From the NCBI GenBank assembly GCA_003427395.1, contig BFEA01000489.1, positions 646,785 through 689,284 on the forward strand: a stretch of DNA of 42,500 nucleotides. Direction: 5' to 3'. The notes under the pieces were generated by a model. The model saw only the letters and a program-made list of their open reading frames with translations, was not told the origin of the DNA and did no database searches. Position numbers and translations under genes: made by a program. The stretch comes from Chara braunii (lineage: Eukaryota > Streptophyta > Charophyceae > Charales > Characeae). How positions within the stretch are numbered: the stretch's first letter is position 1; each line of letters starts with the position of its first letter. Shown here in pieces: positions 42,025-42,500 of the stretch.

Positions 42025-42201
42025 ATCATATACTGCATTTCTGATCCGAATGGCCACCACTTACTAGTCGACTGTGGACGAGTCCTCGAATCCGTCTATG
42101 TATGGTGTGAGCGAGGTTGTGTTCACGAAGACCCGTTGTATGTTCCCCCATTGTTAGGGGAGAATAGCCATTTGGTCCCCTTGGGCCATCAGCCCAAGTA
42201 G
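42025..42201 (+). CDS. Probable following exon of the same unknown gene
   Basis: The acceptor TTTTTCTAACCTTTTCTTTGAG (branch-like CTAAC plus pyrimidines) ends at 42024, giving a 137-bp intron after 41887. In phase it reads IIYCISDPNGHHLLVDCG, RVLESVYVWCERGCVHED, PLYVPPLLGENSHLV, then a TAG at 42199-42201. The stop may be the true end, or a donor before it may join to the open frame that starts at 42225. Confidence 0.5.
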   Translation: MIYCISDPNGHHLLVDCGRVLESVYVWCERGCVHEDPLYVPPLLGENSHLVPLGHQPK

Positions 42202-42224
42202 GACCATGTTTGTGATGACCTTAA

Positions 42225-42500
42225 ACATGGCCCCACTCGTCACGGGACCTAGTGAGGAGGCAAGGGGTATCCCAACAATCCCAAGGATACCCACAAGATA
42301 ACGGCCCGCAAGACCCAACTACTTGTACTCGTCTCCCCCGCCCGACCCCACCGGTGAGAACACGACCGCAGTTAGCCAAAATTTCCCAAAAGGTTATAGA
42401 GGTTGACCTTGACATTAAATCTGTTACTATCAATGAAATTGTCCAACCCAATAAACAGAAGAGGGAAGCACTTTGGAACCAGATAACTCAAGACACAAAG
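42225..42500 (+). CDS. Open coding stretch running off the right edge
   Basis: 92 codons without a stop to the last base: ..SSRDLVRRQGVSQQSQGYPQ.. (split) then RTRPQLAKISQKVIEVDLD, IKSVTINEIVQPNKQK, REALWNQITQDTK. It lacks an ATG, so it would be an exon or part of a transposon ORF. A hairpin CCATGTTT...AAACATGG (42203-42230) lies at its start. Family not recognised. Confidence 0.4.

Overview
The window looks like repeat-rich nuclear DNA of a green alga, most probably a charophyte (Chara-like). This is an inference from content, not from a database match. The supports are an L1-type LINE with DUF4283/zinc-knuckle and zf-RVT regions typical of Viridiplantae, a Penelope-like element (PLE) with its GIY-YIG domain in front of the reverse transcriptase (the 'Chlamys' arrangement of the green lineage), GT-AG splice signals and a plant-type TATA box. 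No bacterial or organellar genes were seen.

Layout. (1) 101-6216 is a giant inverted duplication: two ~2.35 kb arms around a 1.4 kb spacer. Each arm carries a TATA box, a leader with a conserved splice donor, and a small unknown gene (133 aa), so the two genes converge. The left gene copy is frameshifted by an 11-bp insertion. (2) 6612-12618 is a decayed PLE bounded by ~250 bp direct repeats: zinc-knuckle/coiled-coil ORF, GIY-YIG remnant, then RT. A 519-bp MITE has landed inside the RT C-terminus; a second MITE copy lies at 23931-24451. (3) About 12.6-27.9 kb is AT-rich and holds mainly short elements with GC-rich caps dense in CGAACG/CGTACG, then an A- or T-run, then shared AT-rich modules. 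It also holds a hammerhead ribozyme core (14346-14374, minus strand), a degenerate multi-exon coding region on the minus strand (18098-19990), two long polypurine GAG tracts, and many microsatellites. (4) 27968-39043 is GC-richer LINE territory. A fragment shows 5'-inversion (twin-priming) topology, endonuclease on the minus strand joined head-to-head with an ORF1 tail on the plus strand. It abuts a near-full-length but dead plus-strand LINE with tandem 5'UTR monomers, ORF1, ORF2 (endonuclease internally deleted, RT core intact), a zinc-finger tail and a candidate poly(A). (5) 39.3-42.5 kb has an 80-bp direct repeat with a tRNA-type B box, a frameshifted minus-strand coding stretch, and convincing plus-strand exons of an unknown gene that runs off the window.

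In function, almost everything is mobile DNA in layers: MITE inside PLE, LINE next to an inverted LINE. The candidates for host genes are the palindromic gene pair, a possible exon at 6357-6516, the minus-strand gene at 18-20 kb and the exons at the right edge. The most unusual signals are the ribozyme core, the permuted PLE, the GC-capped element family and the palindromic gene pair.
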